A DNA stretch of 64,000 bases from Saccoglossus kowalevskii (lineage: Eukaryota; Hemichordata; Enteropneusta; Harrimaniidae), in the NCBI RefSeq assembly GCF_000003605.2, contig NW_003158491.1, positions 1-64,000 on the forward strand, written 5' to 3'. Positions 23,100-36,780 of the stretch are shown one piece after another. Every line of letters starts with the position of its first letter. Position 1 is the stretch's first letter. The translations under genes and the position numbers were made by a program. Below the pieces are notes generated by a model, which searched no databases, was not told the DNA's origin, and worked only from the letters and a program-made list of their open reading frames with translations.

Positions 23100-24640
23100 A
23101 AAGCACAATCGGGCCTGGTTAGTACTTGCATGGGAGACTCCCTCAGTAAACAAGCTGTCGAATTTTTTTTTCATCACACACATGTAAAACATATAAAACA
23201 ACGTTCCTGCATTCTTTCTTACTGTGATGTCAATCATTTATAGCGGCAAATCGCGGAATTGTTGTAACTATTTTAATTTAATAAAAAGTTTTCAAAATCC
23301 TTCTAATTTTCAATAACAAGTTGTTTATGTCGTCGGCACGTAGTGGGTTTTAAGCTGTTAACACACCGTTCAAAGTTGTTTAAAGTGATTGCAAAGTTGT
23401 GCAAAGTTATTACAAAGTTAGTAGATGTATTCGTATGTATGACCTAAGTTGTTGGCATATAGAAACGCGCAGTTCTAAAGTCCAAAAATTTAATAAAATC
23501 AGTTGGAAGCTGCCTATAGATGTTCACATGAGCCTACTGTAAACTGTTAGAAAACAGGGTGCAAAGTTGAAAAAACGAACGAAATGTTGGCGAAGAAGCT
23601 TGTATATTTATCCTAAGTCATTGTAATGACAACCCCGCAGTTAAATGTTGAAAACATTAAGTAAATGTATCGATAATGCCTCATATATAAGCAAATTATC
23701 ACAACAGCCAACCGAAAAAGCGACAAAAAATGGTTACAATGTTGTGAAAACCGATTGTAAAGTTGGTAGTTTCATTCGGAATTGGTACCTGTGATATCAT
23801 ATTAACAAGTCTCATAGTTAAAAGTTCGAAAATGTCTATAAATATTTGTTTAAATACTGTTAAATTACCGTACTGTTACTGCAAGTATGTAGAGGTCATA
23901 GGTCAATTCTAGAAGTTACCTGTGCCAGCAATATCGGTTTTAAAACATGCAAAAACATGAAATAGCGGCCAATTCGGCTTAATTTCAAATAATCCTTGCA
24001 GCTATGTGGTTAGGTCACCGACAAATGTTTAAAGTAAACCACAATCGGGCCTGGTTAGTACTTGCATGGGAGACTCCCTCAGTAAACAAGCTGTCGAATT
24101 TTTTTTTCATCACACACATGTAAAACATATAAAACAACGTTCCTGCATTCTTTCTTACTGTGAGGTCAATCATTTATAGCGGCAAATCGCGGAATTGTTG
24201 TAACTATTTTAATTTAATAAAAAGTTTTCAAAATCCTTCTAATTTTCAATAACAAGTTGTTTATGTCGTCGGCACGTAGTGGGTTTTAAGCTGTTAACAC
24301 ACCGTTCAAAGTTGTTTAAAGTGATTGCAAAGTTGTGCAAAGTTATTACAAAGTTAGTAGATGTATTCGTATGTATGACCTAAGTTGTTGGCATATAGAA
24401 ACGCGCAGTTCTAAAGTCCAAAAATTTAATAAAATCAGTTGGAAGCTGCCTATAGATGTTCACATGAGCCTACTGTAAACTGTTAGAAAACAGGGTGCAA
24501 AGTTGAAAAAACGAACGAAATGTTGGCGAAGAAGCTTGTATATTTATCCTAAGTCATTGTAATGACAACCCCGCAGTTAAATGTTGAAAACATTAAGTAA
24601 ATGTATCGATAATGCCTCATATATAAGCAGATTATCACAA
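23100..24640 (+). repeat. Adjacent related monomers sharing rare variants, 936-bp offset
   Basis: Both units (cores 23117, 24053) carry AGCTGTCGAA, GCGGCAAATCGCGG, CAATAACAAG, AAAGTTAGTAG, TCTAAAGTCCAAAAATT and GAGCCTACTG. The later part of this variant set recurs at 50,370-50,700, about 28 units away. Single elements (TCTAAA.CCAAAAATT, GAGCCTACTG) appear near 1855-1915 and 19570-19635. Confidence 0.75.
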
Positions 24641-27600
24641 CAGCCAACCGAAAAATCGACAAAAAATGGTTACAAAGTTGTGAAAAGCGATTGTAAAGTT
24701 GGTAGTTTCATTCGGAATTGGTACCTATGATATCATATTAACAAGTCTCATAGTTAAAAGTTCGAAAATGTGAATAATTGTTTTTTTTTAAATACTGTTA
24801 AATTACCGTACTGTTACTCCAAGTATGTAGAGGTCATAGGTCAATTCTAGAAGTTACCTGTGCCAGCGATATCGATTTTAAAACATGCAAAAACATGAAA
24901 TAGCCGCCAAATCGGCTTAGTTTCAAATAATCCATGCACCTGTGTGGTTAGGTCACCGACAAATGTTTAAAGTAAAGCACAATCGTGCGTGGTTAGTACT
25001 TGCATGGGAGACTCCCTCAGTAAACAAGCTGTTGAATTTATTTTCATCACACACATGTAAAACATATAAAACAACGTTCCTGCATTTTTTCTTACTGTGA
25101 TGTCAATCACTTATAGTGGAAAATCGCGGAATTGTTGTAACTATTTTAATTTAATAAAAAGTTTTCAAAATCCTTCTAATTTTCAAGAACAAGTTGTTTA
25201 TGTCGTCGGCACGTAGTGGGTTTTAAGCTGTTAACACACCGTTCAAAGTTGTTTGAAGTGATTGCAAAGTTGTGCAAAGTTATTACAAAGTTGGTAGATG
25301 TATTTGTATGTATGACCTAAGTTGTTGGCATATAGAAACGCACAGTTGTAAAGTCGACAAATTTGATAAAATCAGTTGACAGCTGCCTATAGATGTTCAC
25401 ATGAGCAGACTGTAAACTGTTAGAAAACAGTGTGCAAAGTTGAAGAAACGAAAGAAATGTTGGCGCAGAAGCTTGTATATTTATCCTAAGTCATTGTAAT
25501 AACAACCCCGCAGTTAAATGTTGAAAACATTAAGTAAATGTATCGATAATGCCTCATATATAAGCAGATTATCACAACAGCCAACCGAAAAAGCGACAAA
25601 AAATGGTTACAAAGTTGTGAAAACCGATTGTAAAGTTGGTAGTTTCATTCGGAATTGGTACCTGTGATATCATATTAACAAGTCTCATAGTTAAAAGTTC
25701 GAAAATGTCTATAAATATTTGTTTAAATACTGTTATTTTACCGTACTGTAACTCCAAGTATGTAGAGGTCACAGGTCAATTCTAGAAGTTACCTGTGCCA
25801 GCGATATCGATTTTAAAACATGCAAAAACATGAAATAGCCGCCAAATCGGCTTAATTTCAAATAATCCATGCAGCTGTGTGGTTAGGTCACCGACAAATG
25901 TTTAAAGTAAAGCACAATCGGGCGTGGTTAGTACTTGCATGTGAGACTCCCTCAGTATTCGAGCTGTTGAATTTTTTTTCATCACACACATGTAAAACAT
26001 ATAAAACAACGTTCCTGCATTCTTTCTTACTGTGATGTCAATCATTTATAGTGGAAAATCGCGGAATTGTTGTAACTATTTTAATTTAATAAAAAGTTTT
26101 CAAAATCCTTCTAATTTTCAAGAACAAGTTGTTTATGTCGTCGGCACGTAGTGGGTTTTAAGCTGTTAACACACCGTTCAAAGTTGTTTAAAGTGATTGC
26201 AAAATTGTGCAAAGTTATTACAAAGTTGGTAGATGTATTTGTATGTATGACCTAAGTTGTTGGCATATAGAAACGCGCAGTTGTAAAGTCGACAAATTTA
26301 ATAAAATCAGTTGGAAGCTGCCTATAGATGTTTACATGAGCTGACTGTAAACTGTCAGAAAACAGGGTGCAAAGTTGCAACAACGAACGAAATGTTGGCG
26401 AAGAAGCTTTTATATTTATCCTAAGTCATTGTAATGACAACCCCGCAGTTAAATGTTGAAAACATTAAGTAAATGTATCGATAATGCCTCACATAAAAGC
26501 AGATTATCACAACAGCCAACTGGAAATCGACAAAAATTAGTTACAAAGTTGTGAAAAGCGATTGTAAAGTTGGTAGTTTCATTCGGAATTGGTACCTGTG
26601 ATATCATATTAACAAGTCTCATAGTTAAAAGTTCGAAAATGTGAATAAATATTTTTGTTAAAAACTGTTAAATTACCGTACTGTTACTCCAAGTATGTAG
26701 AGGTCATAGATGAAATCTAGAAGTTACCTGTGCCAGCAATATCGATTTTAAAACATGCAAAAACATGAAATAGCGCCAATTCGGCTTAGTTTTAAATAAT
26801 CCTTGCAGCTATGTGGTTAGGTCACCGACAAATGTTTAAAGTAAAGCACAATCGGGCCTGGTTAGTACTTGCATGGGAGACTCCCTCAGCAAACAAGCTG
26901 TTGAAATTTTTTTTTCATCACACACATGTAAAACATATAAAACAATGTTCCTGCATTCTTTCTTACTGTGATGTCAATTATTTATAGCGGAAAATCGCGG
27001 AATTGTTGTAACTATTTTAATTTAATAAAAAGTTTTCAAAATCCTTCTAATTTTTAAGAACAAGTTGTTTATGTCGTCGGCACGTAGTGGGTTTTAAGCT
27101 ATTAACACACCGTTCAAAGTTGTTTAAAGTGATTGCAAAGTTGTGCAAAGTTATTACAAAGTTGGTAGATGTATTCGTATGTATGACCTAAGTTGTTGGC
27201 ATATAGAAACGCGCAGTTGTAAAGTCGACAAATTTAATAAAATCAGTTGAAAGCTGCCTATAGAAGTTCACATGAGCTGACTGTAAACTGTTAGAAAACA
27301 GGGTGCAAAGTTGCAAAAACGAACGAAATGTTGGCGAAGATGCTTGTATATTTATCCTAAGTCATTGTAATGACAACCCCGCAGTTAAATATTGAAAACA
27401 TTAAGTATATGTATCGATAATGCCTCATATATAAGCAGATTATCACAACAGCCAACAGAAAAATCGACAAATAATAGTTACAAAGTTGTGAAAAGCGATT
27501 GCAAAGTTGGTAGTTTCATTCGGAATTGGTACCTGTGATATCATATTAACAAGTCTCATAGTTAAAAGTTCGAAAATGTGAATAAATAGTTTTGTTAAAT

Positions 27601-28689
27601 ACTGTTAAATTACCGTACTGTTACTCCAAGTATGTAGAGGTCATAGGTCAATTCTACAAGTTACCTGTGCCAGCGATATCGATTTAAAACATGCACAAAC
27701 ATGAAATAGCCGCCAAATCGGCTTATTTTCATATAATCCATGCAGCTGTGTGGTTAGGTCACCGACAAATGTTTAAAGTAAAGCACAATCGGGCGTGGTT
27801 AGTACTTGCATGTGAGACTCCTTCAGTAATCGAGCTGTTGAATTTTGTTTCATCACACACATGTAAAACACATAAAACAACGTTCCTACATTCTTTCTTA
27901 CTGTGATGTCAATTATTTATAGCGGAAAATCGCGGAATTGTTGTAACTATTTTAATTTAATAAAAAGTTTTCAAAATCCTTCTAATTTTCAAGAACAAGT
28001 TGTTTATGTCGTCGGCACGTAGTGGGTTTTAAGCTGTTAACACACCGTTCAAAGTTGTTTAAAGTGATTGCAAAGTTGTGCAAAGTTATTACAACAAAGT
28101 TGGTAGATGTATTCGTATGTATGACCTAAGTTGATGGCATATAGAAACGCGCAGTTGTAAAGTCGACAATTTTAATAAAATCAGTTGAAAGCTGCCTATA
28201 GATGTTCACATGAGCTGACTGTAAACTGTTAGAAAACAGTGTGCAAAGTTGAAAAAAACGAACGAAATGTTGGCGAAGAAGCTTGTATATTTATCCTAAG
28301 TCATTGTAATGACAACCCCGCAGTTAAATGTTGAAAACATTAAGTATATGTATCGATAATGCCTCATATATAAGCAGATTATCACAACAGCCAACCGAAA
28401 AATCGACAAAAATTAGTTACAAAGTTGTGAAAAGCGATTGTAAAGTTGGTAGTTTCAATCGGAATTGGTACCTGTGATATCATATTAACAAGTCTCATAG
28501 TTAAAAGTTCGAAAATGTGAATAATTGTTTTTTTTAAAAACTGTTAAATTACCGTACTGTTACTCCAAGTATGTAGAGGTCATAGGTCAATTCTAGAAGT
28601 TACCTGTGCCAGCAATATCGATTTTAAAACATGCAAAAACATGAAATAGCGGCCAATTCGGCCATTTAAATAATCCTTGCAGCTATGTG

Positions 28690-30130
28690 GTTAGGTCACC
28701 GACAAATGTTTTAAGTAAAGCACAATCGGGCCTGGTTAGTACTTGAATGGGAGACTCCCTCAGTAAACAAGCTGTTGATTTTTTTTTCATCACACACATG
28801 TAAAACATATAAAACAACGTTCCTCTATTCTTTCTTACTGTGATGTCAATTATTTATAGCGGAAAATCGCGGAATTGTTTTAACTATTTTAATTTAATAA
28901 AAAGTTTTCAAAATCCTTCTAATTTTCAAGAACAAGTTGTTTATGTCGTCGGCACGTAGTGGGTTTTAAGCTATTAACACACCGTTCAAAGTTGTTTAAA
29001 GTGATTGCAAAGTTGTGCAAAGTTATTACAAAGTTGGTAGATGTATTTGTATGTATGACCTAAGTTGTTGGCATATAGAAACGCGCAGTTGTAAAGTCGA
29101 CAAATTTAATAAAATCAGTTGGAAGCTGCCTATAGATGTTTACATGAGCTGACTGTAAACTGTTAGAAAACAGGATGCAAAGTTGAAAAAACGAACGAAA
29201 TGTTGGCGAAGATGCTTGTATATTTATCCTAAGTCATTGTAATGACAACCCCGCAGTTAAATGTTGAAAACATTAAGTAAATGTATCGATAATGCATCAT
29301 ATATAAGCAGATCATCACAACAGCCAACCGAAAAATCGACAAATAATAGTTACAAAGTTGTGAAAAGCGATTGTAAAGTTGGTAGTTTCATTCGGAATTG
29401 GTACCTGTGTTATCATATTAACAAGTCTCATAGTTAAAAGTTCGAAAATGTGAATAAATATTTTTGTTAAAAACTGTTAAATTACCGTACTGTTACTCCA
29501 AGTATGTAGAGGTCATAGGTCAATTCTAGAAGTTACCTGTGCCAGCAATATCGATTTTAAAACATGCAAAAACATGAAATAGCCGCCAATTCGGCTTAAT
29601 TTCAAATAATCCTTGCAGCTATGTGGTTAGGTCACCGACAAATGTTTAAAGTAAAGCACAATCGGGCCTGGTTAGTACTTGAATGGGAGACTCCCTCAGT
29701 AAACAAGCTGTTGATTTTTTTTTCATCACACACATGTAAAACATATAAAACAACGTTCCTCTATTCTTTCTTACTGTGATGTCAATTATTTATAGCGGAA
29801 AATCGCGGAATTGTTTTAACTATTTTAATTTAATAAAAAGTTTTCAAAATCCTTCTAATTTTCAAGAACAAGTTGTTTATGTCGTCGGCACGTAGTGGGT
29901 TTTAAGCTATTAACACACCGTTCAAAGTTGTTTAAAGTGATTGCAAAGTTGTGCAAAGTTATTACAAAGTTGGTAGATGTATTTGTATGTATGACCTAAG
30001 TTGTTGGCATATAGAAACGCGCAGTTGTAAAGTCGACAAATTTAATAAAATCAGTTGGAAGCTGCCTATAGATGTTTACATGAGCTGACTGTAAACTGTT
30101 AGAAAACAGGGTGCAAAGTTGAAAAAACGA
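28690..30130 (+). repeat. Adjacent near-identical monomers, 936-bp offset
   Basis: ACTTGAATGGGAG inside the 5S-like core, CCTCTATTC, and GTTTTAACTATT recur at 936-bp spacing (cores 28734 and 29670). These variants are not seen elsewhere in the window, so the pair is a recent tandem duplication. A similar recent pair lies at 34,060-35,330 (CAGTCGG, GTTACAAGTTCG and AATAAATAATTTTG). Confidence 0.8.
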
Positions 30131-32099
30131 ACGAAATGTTGGCGAAGATGCTTGTATATTTATCCTCAGTCATTGTAATGACAACCCCGCAGTTAAATGT
30201 TGAAAACATTAAGTAAATGTATCGATAATGCCTCATATATAAGCAGATTATCACAACAGCCAACCGAAAAATCGACAAATAATAGTTACAAAGTTGTGAA
30301 AAGCGATTGTAAAGTTGGTAGTTTCATTCGGAATTGGTACCTGTGTTATCATATTAACAAGTCTCATAGTTAAAAGTTCGAAAATGTGAATAAATATTTT
30401 TGTTAAAAACTGTTAAATTACCGTACTGTTACTCCAAGTATGTAGAGGTCATAGGTCAATTCTAGAAGTTACCTGTGCCAGCAATATCGATTTTAAAACA
30501 TGCAAAAACATGAAATAGCCGCCAATTCGGCTTAATTTCAAATAATCCTTGCAGCTATGTGGTTAGGTCACCGACAAATGTTTAAAGTAAAGCACAATCG
30601 GGCGTGGTTAGTACTTGCATGGGAGACTGCCTCAGTAAACAAGCTGTTGAATGTTTTTTTATCACACACATGTAAAACATATAAAACAACGTTCCTGCAT
30701 TTTTTCTTACTGTGATGTCAATCATTTATAGTGGAAAATCGCGGAATTGTTGTAACTATTTTAATTTAATAAAGAGTTTTCAAAATCCTTCTAATTTTCA
30801 AGAACAAGTTGTTTATGTCGTCGGCACATAGTGGGTTTTAAGCTGTTAACACACCGTTCAAAGTTGTTTAAAGTGATTGCAATGTTGTGCAAAGTTATTA
30901 CAAAAGTTGGTAGATGTATTCGTATGTATGACTTAAGTTGTTGGCATATAGAAACGCGCAGTTGTAAAGTCGACAAATTTAATAAAAATCAGTTGGAAGC
31001 TGCCTATAGATGTTTACATGAGCTGGCTGTAAACCTGTTAGAAAACAGGATGCAAAGTTGAAAAAACGAACGAAATTTTGGGCGAAGATGCTTGTATATT
31101 TATCCAAAGTCATTGTAATGACAACCCCGCAGTTAAATGTTGAAAACATTAAGTATATGTACCGATAATGCCTCATATATAAACAGATTATCACAACAGC
31201 CAACCGAAAAATCGACAAAAAATGGTTACAAAGTTGTGAAAAGCGATTGTAAAGTTGGTAGTGTCATTCGGAATTGGTACCTGTGATATCATATTAACAA
31301 GTCTCATAGTTAAAAGTTCGAAAATGTGAATACATATTTTTGTTAAAAACTGTTAAATTACCGTACTGTTACTCCAAGTATGTAGAGGTCATAGGTCAAT
31401 TCTAGAAGTTACCTGTGCCAGCGATATCGATTTTAAAACATGCACAAACATGAAATAGCCGCCAAATCGGCTTAATTTCATATAATCCGTGCAGCTGTGT
31501 GGTTAGGTCACCGACAAATGTTTAAAGTAAAGCACTATCGGGCGTGGTTAGTACGTGCATGGGAGACTCCCTCAGTAAACAAGCTGTTGATTTTTTTTTC
31601 ATCACACATATGTAAAACCTATAAAACAACGTTCCTGCATTCTTTCTTTCTGTGATGTCAATCATTTATAGTGGACAATCGCGGAATTGTTGTAACTATT
31701 TTAATTTAATAAAACGTTTTCAAAATCCTTCTAATTTTCAAGAACAAGTTGTTTATGTCGTCGGCACGTAGTGGGTTTTAAGCTGTTCACACACCGTTCA
31801 AAGTTGTTTAAAGTGATTGCAAAGTTGTGCAAAGTTATTACAAAGTTGGTAGATGTATTCGTATGTATGACCTAAGTTGTTGGCATATAGAAACGCGCAG
31901 TTGTAAAGTCGACAAATTTAATAAAATCAGTTGAAAGCTGCCTATAGATGTTCACATGAGCTGACTGTAAACTGTTAGAAAACAGGGTGCAAAGTTGAAA
32001 AAAACGAACAAAATGTTGGCGAAGATGCTTGTATATTTATCCTAAGTCATTGTAATGACAACCCCGCAGTTAAATGTTGAAAACATTAAGTAAATGTAT

Positions 32100-34020
32100 C
32101 GATAATGCCTCATATATTAGCAGATTATCACAACAGCCAACCGAAAAATCGATAAAAAATGGTTACAAAGTTGTGAAAAGCGATTGTAAAGTTGGTAGTT
32201 TCATTCGAAATTGGTACCTGTGATATCATATTAACAAGTCTCATAGTTAAAAGTTCGAAAATGTGAATAAATATTTTTGTTAAAAACTGTTAAATTACCG
32301 TACTGTTACTCCAAGTATGTAGAGGTCATAGGTAAATTCTAGAAGTTACCTGTGCCAGCGATATCGATTTTAAAACATACAAAAACATGAAATAGCCGCC
32401 AAATCGGCTTAATTTCAAATAATCCATGCAGCTGTGTGGTTAGGTCACCGACAAATGTTTAAAGTAAAGCACAATCGGGCGTGGTTAGTACTTGCATGTG
32501 AGACTCCCTCAGTAATCGAGCTGTTGAATTTTTTTTCATCACACACATGTAAAACATATAAAACAACGTTCCTGCATTATTTCTTACTGTGATGTCAATC
32601 ATTTATAGTGGAAATCGCGGAATTGTTGTAACTATTTTAATTTAATAAAAAGTTTTCAAAATCCTTCTAATTTTCAAGAACAAGTTGTTTATGTCGTCGG
32701 CACGTAGTGGGTTTTAAGCTGTTAACACACCGTTCAAAGTTGTTTAAAGTGATTGCAAAGTTGTGCAAAGTTATTACAAAGTTGGTAGATGTATTCGTAC
32801 GTATGACCTAAGTTGTTGGCATATAGAAACGCGCAGTTGTAAAGTCGACAAATTTAATAAAATCAGTTGGAAACTGCCTATAGATGTTTACATGAGCTGA
32901 CTGTAAACTGTTAGAAAACAGGGTGCAAAGTTGAAAAAACGAACGAAATGTTGGCGAAGAAGCTTGTATATTTATCCTAAGTCATTGTAATGAAAACCCC
33001 GCAGTTAAATGTTGAAAACATTAAGTAAATGTATCGATAATGCCTCACATATAAGCAGATTATCACAACAGCCAACTGAAAATCGACAATAATTAGTTAC
33101 AAAGTTGTGAAAAGCGATTGTAAAGTTGGTAGTTTCATTCGGAATTGGTACCTGTGATATCATATTAACAAGTCTCATAGTTAAAAGTTCGAAAATGTGA
33201 ATAAATATTTTTGTTAAAAACTGTTAAATTACCGTACTGTTACTCCAAGTATGTAGAGGTCATAGGTCAATTCTAGAAGTTACCTGTGCCAGCAATATCG
33301 ATTTTAAAACATGCAAAAACATGAAATAGCGGCCAATTCGGCTCAATTTCAAATAATCCTTGCAGCTATGTGGTTAGGTCACCGACAAATGTTTAAAGTA
33401 AAGCACAATCGGGCCTGGTTAGTACTTGCATGGAAGACTCCCTCAGTAAACAAGCTGTTGATTTTTTGTTCATCACACACATGTAAAACATATAAAACAA
33501 CGTTCCTGCATTCTTTCTTACTGTGATGTCAATTATTTATAGCGGAAAATCGCGGAATTGTTGTAACTATTTTAATTTAATAAAAAGTTTTCAAAATCCT
33601 TCTAATTTTCAAGAACAAGTTGTTCATGTCGTCGGCACGTAGTGGGTTTTAAACTATTAACACACCGTTCAAAGTTGTTTAAAGTGATTGCAAAGTTGTG
33701 CAAAGTTATTACAAAGTTGGTAGATGTATTCGTATGTATGACCTAAGTTGTTGGCATATGGAAACGCGCAGTTGTAAAGTCGACAAATTTAATAAAATCA
33801 GTTGGAAGCTGCCTATCGATGTTTACATGAGCTGACTGTAAACTGTTAAAAAACAGGGTGCAAAGTTGAAAAAACGAACGAAATGTTGGCGAAGATGCTT
33901 GTATATTTATCCTAAGTCATTGTAATGACAACCCCGCAGTTAAATGTTGAAAACATTAAGTAAATGTATCGGTAATGCCTCATATATAAGCAGATTATCA
34001 CAACAGCCAACCGAAAAATC
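32100..34020 (+). repeat. Long-range duplicated block spanning about two monomers, first copy
   Basis: Matches 53,606-55,526 at an offset of 21,506 bp (23 monomers). Shared rare variants are ATTCGAAATTGG, GGTAAATTCTA, GGAAACTGCC, TAATGAAAACCCCG (near 32990 and 54496), CGGCTCAATTTC, GATTTTTTGTTCATC, TTGTTCATGTCG and TTTTAAACTATTAAC. In the middle, near 32360 against 53865, the copies differ as class II against class I. This looks like a gene-conversion patch. Confidence 0.8.
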
Positions 34021-35349
34021 GATAAAAAATGGTTACAAAGTTGTGAAAAGCGATTGTAAAGTTGGTAGTTCAGTCGGAATTGGTACCTGTGATATCATAT
34101 TAACAAGTCTCATAGTTACAAGTTCGAAAATGTGAATAAATAATTTTGTTAAATACTGTTAAATTACCGTACTGTTACTCCAAGTATGTAGAGGTCATAG
34201 GTCAATTCTAGAAGTTACCTGTGCCAGCGATATCGATTTTAAAACATGCACAAACATGAAATAGCCGCCAAATCGGCTTAATTTCATATAATCCGTGCAG
34301 CTGTGTGGTTAGGTCACCGACAAATGTTTAAAGTAAAGCACAATCGGGCGTGGTTAGTACTTGCATGTGAGACTCCCTCAGTAATCGAGCTGTTGAATTT
34401 TTTTTCATCACACACATGTAAAACATATAAAACAACGTTCCTGCATTCTTTCTTACTGTGATGTCAATCATTTATAGTGGAAAATCGCGGAATTGTTGTA
34501 ACTATTTTAATTTAATAAAAAGTTTTCAAAATCCTTCTAATTTTCAAGAACAAGTTGTTTATGTCGTCGGCACGTAGTGGGTTTTAAGCTGTTAACACAC
34601 CGTTCAAAGTTGTTTAAAGTGATTGCAAAGTTGTGCAAAGTTATTACAAGGTTGGTAGATGTATTCGTATGTATGACCTAAGTTGTTGGCATATAGAAAC
34701 GCGCAGTTGTAAAGTCGACAATTTTAATAAAATCAGTTGAAAGCTGCCTATAGATGTTCACATGAGCTGACTGTAAACTGTTAGAAAACAGTGTGCAAAG
34801 TTGAAAAAACGAACAAAATGTTGGCGAAGAAGCTTGTATATTTATCCTAAGTCATTGTAATGACAACCCCGCAGTTAAATGTTGAAAACATTAAGTAAAT
34901 GTGTCGATAATGCCTCATATATAAGCAGATTATCACAACAGCCAACCGAAAAATCGAGAAAAATTAGTTACAAAGTTGTGAAAAGCGATTGTAAAGTTGG
35001 TAGTTTCAGTCGGAATTGGTACCTGTGATATCATATTAACAAGTCTCATAGTTACAAGTTCGAAAATGTGAATAAATAATTTTGTTAAATACTGTTAAAT
35101 TACCGTACTGTTACTCCAAGTATGTAGAGGTCATAGGTCAATTCTAGAAGTTACCTGTGCCAGCGATATCGATTTTAAAACATGCACAAACATGAAATAG
35201 CCGCCAAATCGGCTTAATTTCATATAATCCGTGCAGCTGTGTGGTTAGGTCACCGACAAATGTTTAAAGTAAAGCACAATCGGGCGTGGTTAGTACTTGC
35301 ATGTGAGACTCCCTCAGTAATCGAGCTGTTGAATTTTTTTTCATCATAC

Positions 35350-36780
35350 ACATGTAAAACATATAAAACAACGTTCCTGCATTCTTTCTTACTGTGATGT
35401 CAATCATTTATAGTGGAAAATCGCGGAATTGTTGTAACTATTTTAATTTAATAAAAAGTTTTCAAAATCCTTCTAATTTTCAAGAACAAGTTGTTTATGT
35501 CGTCGGCACGTAGTGGGTTTTAAGCTGTTAACACGCCGTTCAAAGTTGTTTAAAGTGATTGCAAAGTTGTGCAAAGTTATTACAAAGTTGGTAGATGTAT
35601 TCGTATGTATGACCTAAGTTGTTGGCATATAGAAACGCGCAGTTGTAAAGTCGACAATTTTAATAAAATCAGTTGAAAGCTGCCTATAGATGTTCACATG
35701 AGCTGACTGTAAACTGTTAGAAAACAGGGTGCAAAGTTGAAAAAACGAACGAAATGTTGGCGAAGATGCTTGTATATTTATCCTAAGTCATTGTAATGAC
35801 AACCCCGCAGTTTAATGTTGAAAACATTAAGTATATGTACCGATAATGCCTCATATATAAGCAGATTATCACAACAGCCAACCGAAAAATCGACAAAAAA
35901 TGGTTACAAAGTTGAGAAAAGCGATTGTAAAGTTGGTAGTTTCATTCGGAATTGGTACCTGTGATATCATATTAACAAGTCTCATAGTTAAAAGTTCGAA
36001 AATGTGAATAAATATTTTTGTTAAAAACTGTTAAATTACCGTACTGTTACTCCAAGTATGTAGAGGTCATAGGTCAATTCTAGAAGTTACCTGTGCCAGC
36101 GATATCGATTTTAAAACATGCAAAAACATGCAATAGCCGCCAAATCGGCTTAATTTCAAATAATCCATGCAGCTGTGTGGTTAGTTCAACGACAAATATT
36201 TAAAGTAAAGCACAATCGGGCGTGGTTAGTACTTGCATGTGAGACTCCCTCAGTAATCGAGCAGTTGAATTTTTTTTAATCACACACATGTAAACCATAT
36301 AAAACAACGTTCCTGCATTCTTTCTTACTGTGATGTCAATCATTTATAGTGGAAAATCGCGGAATTGTTGTAACTATATTAATTTAATAAAAGTTTTCAA
36401 AATCCTTCTAATTTTCAAGAACAAGTTGTTTATGTCGTCGGCACGTAGTGGGTTTTAAGCTGTTAACACACCGTTCAAAGTTGTTTAAAGTGATTGCAAA
36501 GTTGTGCAAAGTTATTACAAAGTTGGTAGATGTATTCGTATGTATGACCTAAGTTGTTGGCATATAGAAACGCGCAGTTGTAAAGTCGACAATTTTAATA
36601 AAATCAGTTGAAAGCTGCCTATAGATGTAAACATGAGCTGACTGTAAACTGTTAGAAAACAGTGTGCAAAGTTTAAAAAACGAACGAAATGTTGGCGAAG
36701 AAGCTTGTATATTTATCCTAAGTCATTGTAATGACAACTCCGCAGTTAAATGTTGAAAACATTAAGTAAATGTGTCGATA
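35350..36780 (+). repeat. Long-range duplicated block, first copy
   Basis: This stretch matches 42,833-44,263 at an offset of 7,483 bp (8 monomers) with only about eight differences seen by eye. Shared rare variants include ACACGCCGTTC (35531, 43014), CGCAGTTTAATG, GTACCGATAATG, AAGTTGAGAAAAGCG, TTAGTTCAACGAC, CAAATATTTAAAG, TTTTTTAATCAC, ACTATATTAATTT and GATGTAAACATG. Similarity drops at both ends, so a block of roughly 1.4 kb was copied. Confidence 0.85.
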